Source of the DNA: Neobacillus massiliamazoniensis
Lineage (GTDB): Bacteria > Bacillota > Bacilli > Bacillales > Cytobacillaceae
Assembly (NCBI RefSeq): GCF_001048695.1
Contig: NZ_CVRB01000001.1
Location: 806,001-870,000, forward strand
Length of the DNA: 64,000 nucleotides
Direction of reading: 5' to 3'
The notes below the pieces were generated by a model. It was not told the DNA's origin and searched no databases. It worked only from the letters and a program-made list of their open reading frames with translations. Numbering within the stretch: the stretch's first letter is position 1; each line of letters begins with the position of its first letter. The translations under genes and the position numbers were made by a program. Shown in pieces: positions 61,404-64,000 of this stretch.

Positions 61404-62756
61404 TTAAACTTCTCTTCTCATTGCCTTCAAAACATCTACTCTTGTAGCTCGCTGCGCGGGCCTTAGCCCTGAGATAATCGTAACCCCGTAACAAATAACA
61501 ATACAGATAATCGGTAGACTAATTGGTATATCACTAAAAGAAAGATCACTAGGTGGTTTCTCACCAAATGCCTGCTTTAAAATCAGCGGTATTGCAAAAT
61601 TGACGGCGTAGCTGATTCCATATGATACAACCGTACCGATGAAGGCCCCGATTAATCCAATATAACTGCTCTCCAAAAGAAAAATTCGTTTAATTGTTTT
61701 TGGATTGGCCCCGATGGCTTTCATAATTCCTATGTCGGGTGCACGCTCTGTTACGGCCATTGTCATCGTATTATAAATACCAATAGAGGCAATTAAGATG
61801 GCAATCGTCCCAATAAAAATAAGTCCCGCTTTCGCAATTGTAAATACTAGATTTACCTCTTTTAACTCATTTACAATCGAATAGGTAGCATATTTTTTCT
61901 CCTTTAAACCATCGGAAATGGTTTTAACTGCCTCCACGCTATTGGCGTAGATTTTTACTTGATCATAAGAGTCTTGTGCAAATTCTCCTGCTGAATTCGC
62001 CCCTCTCCTATTTGGATCATTAATCATCCCTCTTGAAGTTCCAGTGAAATCCTCTATATCCTTTAAGGCTTGATCAGAGATAAAAACACTATTATCCCTC
62101 AGCCACTCCTTTGTCGGCTTTTTCGCAATCCCAACAACAGTAAAGGTGAACGGTTTTATGATTTCCTGCCCATCTTTAAACTGCCTTACTTCCAATTCTA
62201 TTTTTTCACCAAGCAAATTTCCTTTATAACGATATTCTTCCTTTACTTGACCTTGTTTATCATAGATATCACTAGTGGCATCCTTAGGAGCGAGATTTAG
62301 GGGAAAATCATAACCTACAACTATCTCATCCTTCTCTTTTGGAAGCCTCCCCTTTGACAATTCAAAGCCCGCCTTTACCTCTGAAGGCATATTTCCTACA
62401 AAGCTTTCTGTTGATTCCTGATAATTCCCAATCGTATAGGTGCTTGGTTGTTGGAGCATTTTTCTTCTCGTAACGGCTTTAACATCCTGCATGTCTTCAA
62501 AAATCTTAATATCCTGATCATTAATTGGCCGGAATCCATCTACTCCCTTCTCTTCTTTGCCATGGACATCAATTTGTGTTACGACTCTTTGTTCAGTTAT
62601 TTTCTTTACTACCGATTTTTGCAAACCAAATGCAACAGACGCTAGTACAATCAGAAAAGCACATCCCATTGCTGTCGCAAGGAATGTCATAAAAACTCGT
62701 GTTCTATTTTTCTTCATATTTTGCCGGACAAACCTAAATTGATCTTTCAGCTTCAT
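61404..62756 (-). CDS. ABC transporter permease, FtsX/MacB type
   Basis: The 450-residue protein has one N-terminal membrane helix (about residues 22-46), a large extracellular MacB-like domain (about residues 50-290) and three C-terminal helices in the FtsX domain with the conserved MAVTERAPDIGIMKAIGANP. Such mechanotransmission transporters export peptides or act on the envelope. It overlaps the ATPase gene by four bases, so both are one transporter. No sensor kinase pair of the antibiotic resistance type is adjacent. Confidence 0.9.
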   Translation of the reverse strand: MKLKDQFRFVRQNMKKNRTRVFMTFLATAMGCAFLIVLASVAFGLQKSVVKKITEQRVVTQIDVHGKEEKGVDGFRPINDQDIKIFEDMQDVKAVTRRKMLQQPSTYTIGNYQESTESFVGNMPSEVKAGFELSKGRLPKEKDEIVVGYDFPLNLAPKDATSDIYDKQGQVKEEYRYKGNLLGEKIELEVRQFKDGQEIIKPFTFTVVGIAKKPTKEWLRDNSVFISDQALKDIEDFTGTSRGMINDPNRRGANSAGEFAQDSYDQVKIYANSVEAVKTISDGLKEKKYATYSIVNELKEVNLVFTIAKAGLIFIGTIAILIASIGIYNTMTMAVTERAPDIGIMKAIGANPKTIKRIFLLESSYIGLIGAFIGTVVSYGISYAVNFAIPLILKQAFGEKPPSDLSFSDIPISLPIICIVICYGVTIISGLRPAQRATRVDVLKAMRREV

Positions 62757-63445
62757 ACTGCCGCCACCTTTCTGGCGATCTGTCCATCTTTTAATTCAAT
62801 CGTGCGGTGGCCAATTTCTGCAACCTTATCATCATGGGTAATAATTAAAAAGGTGATGCCTAAATCTCGGTTTAATTCCACAATAAATTCAAGCAGATCT
62901 CTTTCTGTTTCACTATCAAGACTTCCGGTAGGTTCATCGGCAAGAATGACCGGTGGGTTGACAATGAGAGCCCGGGCGATACTGACACGCTGCTGTTGGC
63001 CACCGGAGAGCTCGCCTGGATAATGGTCCTGATAATCTAATAATCCAACTTTTTTAAGCATGGCCTCTGTTTGCTTTTTTCTATCAATCTCGTTAACTCC
63101 TTTTAAGATCAATGGGAGCTCCACATTTTGAAAGGCCGTCATACTTGGAATGAGTTGAAAGCTTTGAAAAATAAAGCCAAGATTTTTGATACGAAAATCG
63201 GCAAATTTACTCTCATTTAAACCCGTGACCTTTTCCCCACTAATCCAAATTTCTCCTTCTTTAGGATGGATAAACCCGCTTACTAAATTAAGAAGCGTTG
63301 ATTTCCCTGACCCGCTTCTGCCGACAATGGTCACAATCTCCCCTTTTTCCACATGCATAGAGATGTTCCGAAGTACTGGAATCACGGTCTGTCTTCCTTT
63401 TTTCCCAACAACAAAATCATGGCTTACATTTTTAATCGTAATCAT
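62753..63445 (-). CDS. ABC transporter ATP-binding protein (LolD/MacB type)
   Basis: A 230-residue ATPase with Walker A GRSGSGKST (about residues 42-50), Q-loop region LGFIFQSFQLIPSM, signature LSGGQQQRVSIARAL, Walker B PPVILADEPTGSLD and the H-loop His in LIITHDD. It energises the downstream FtsX-type permease. The FQSFQLIPSMTAFQNVELPL stretch is typical of the MacB/LolD subgroup. Confidence 0.95.
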   Translation of the reverse strand: MITIKNVSHDFVVGKKGRQTVIPVLRNISMHVEKGEIVTIVGRSGSGKSTLLNLVSGFIHPKEGEIWISGEKVTGLNESKFADFRIKNLGFIFQSFQLIPSMTAFQNVELPLILKGVNEIDRKKQTEAMLKKVGLLDYQDHYPGELSGGQQQRVSIARALIVNPPVILADEPTGSLDSETERDLLEFIVELNRDLGITFLIITHDDKVAEIGHRTIELKDGQIARKVAAV

Positions 63446-63640
63446 CTTATCCTCCTGTTTTCTTTCTATACCTTAATAGACGATCGATTCCTGCAAAATC
63501 CCTTCACTATTTTTTAAAAAATTTCTATTAGATTCCAACTAAGGGTATTATTAGGATTGGTAAAGGTTTTTGATGGTTTTTTTCACGTAAAAAAACTATA
63601 ATAGTTGAAGCAAAAATCCTTTTGAGAGTTAGGAGATAAA

Positions 63641-64000
63641 ATGGATAAGCTTCATTTAATTTGGGAAATGTTCGTCCGTTTCTGGAAAAAGAAACACTTA
63701 ACACAAATCGTATTATTAGCTTTTCTTGTTTTTATATTGGTAACTATTGTTTATTTCGGCTGGCTAGCCTATAGTGCAAATGTTGAATCATTGCAGCAAG
63801 GTCTTAGTCAATCAACGGTTGTTTATGATAAAGACGGAAAGGTTGCCAGCAACATTTCCACGAATCGTACAAAAGGGGTTAAAATTGCGGAGCTTCCAAA
63901 ATATGTCCCAAATGCGGTTGTCGCGATCGAGGATGAGCGATTCTACTCCCACGGTGGCTTCGACATTAAAGGGATGACCAGGGCATTTTTCGGAAATTTA
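63641..64000 (+). CDS. Class A penicillin-binding protein (N-terminal fragment)
   Basis: The gene runs off the right edge; 120 codons are visible. GGAG precedes the ATG by six bases. The product has a short cytoplasmic tail, a membrane helix (about residues 24-46) and the beginning of a glycosyltransferase family 51 domain: STVVYDKDGKVASN, then AVVAIEDERFYSHGGFDIKG, containing the catalytic Glu of motif 1 (EDERFY.H.G.D). It polymerises lipid II and, with its missing C-terminal domain, should cross-link peptidoglycan. It is divergent from the ABC transporter genes. Confidence 0.9.
   Translation, partial: MDKLHLIWEMFVRFWKKKHLTQIVLLAFLVFILVTIVYFGWLAYSANVESLQQGLSQSTVVYDKDGKVASNISTNRTKGVKIAELPKYVPNAVVAIEDERFYSHGGFDIKGMTRAFFGNL

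Overview
The window is chromosomal DNA from a motile, low-GC Bacillaceae bacterium (Bacillus sensu lato, possibly Neobacillus-like; the genus is an inference). Gene content supports this: a B. subtilis-type fla/che gene set including fliY, flhO/flhP, yaaR and a swrB-like gene, plus sigX, comK, ppaC, ypbS and a C39-type peptidase. Ribosome binding sites are of the GGAGG type, TTG/GTG starts are frequent, and intrinsic terminators follow most transcription units.

Region 1 (1-44.4 kb) is one large motility and chemotaxis island, almost all on the minus strand. Read in the direction of transcription (right to left) it holds: (a) cheR-cheB-fliK-flgD-flgE-fliM-fliY-cheY; (b) a chemoreceptor, cheA, two cheW genes and a paralogous second chemoreceptor; (c) yaaR-swrB-like-flhO-flhP; (d) late genes hag, fliB (flagellin lysine methylase), fliD, flaG, flgM-flgN-flgK-flgL, a PilZ gene, a Myb-like coiled-coil gene and fliS-fliT; (e) an unknown small gene, a FlgJ-like wall hydrolase, and the basal body/export operon flgB-flgC-fliE-F-G-H-I-J-ylxF-fliO-P-Q-R-flhB-flhA, which runs off the left edge. 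motA-motB diverge from cheR on the plus strand. The single B. subtilis fla/che operon is thus split in two, with late genes between. fliL, swrD/flbD, fliW and csrA are missing from their usual places. Matches to the SigD promoter (TAAA-N15-NCCGATAA) precede fliD, flaG, flgM, fliS (weaker) and hag; hag has three in tandem about 80 bp apart. A near-perfect dyad (TTTTTGATAAATATCAAAAA) is shared by the flgB operon leader and the cheR/motA divergent region.

Region 2 (44.4-54.2 kb) is a mixed set: a secreted C39-type peptidase, a tiny CxxC protein, PpaC, an R2-like ligand-binding oxidase, ten 52-bp tandem repeats, the C-terminal remnant of an acyl-CoA ligase, a PanE-like reductase, a FabG/MaoC/MaoC operon, two DUF3147 membrane proteins, a GNAT acetyltransferase, YpbS and a membrane protein.

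Region 3 (54.2-64 kb) carries an orphan OmpR-type response regulator, a SigX-like ECF sigma factor with no adjacent anti-sigma gene, a PAS sensor kinase, ComK, an MFS transporter, an orphan phage-type holin, an FtsX/MacB-type ABC transporter and the start of a class A penicillin-binding protein. Five copies of a GC-rich, inverted-repeat-bounded intergenic element (about 130-245 bp) are scattered through regions 1 and 3. I saw no rRNA, tRNA, CRISPR array or intact insertion sequence.
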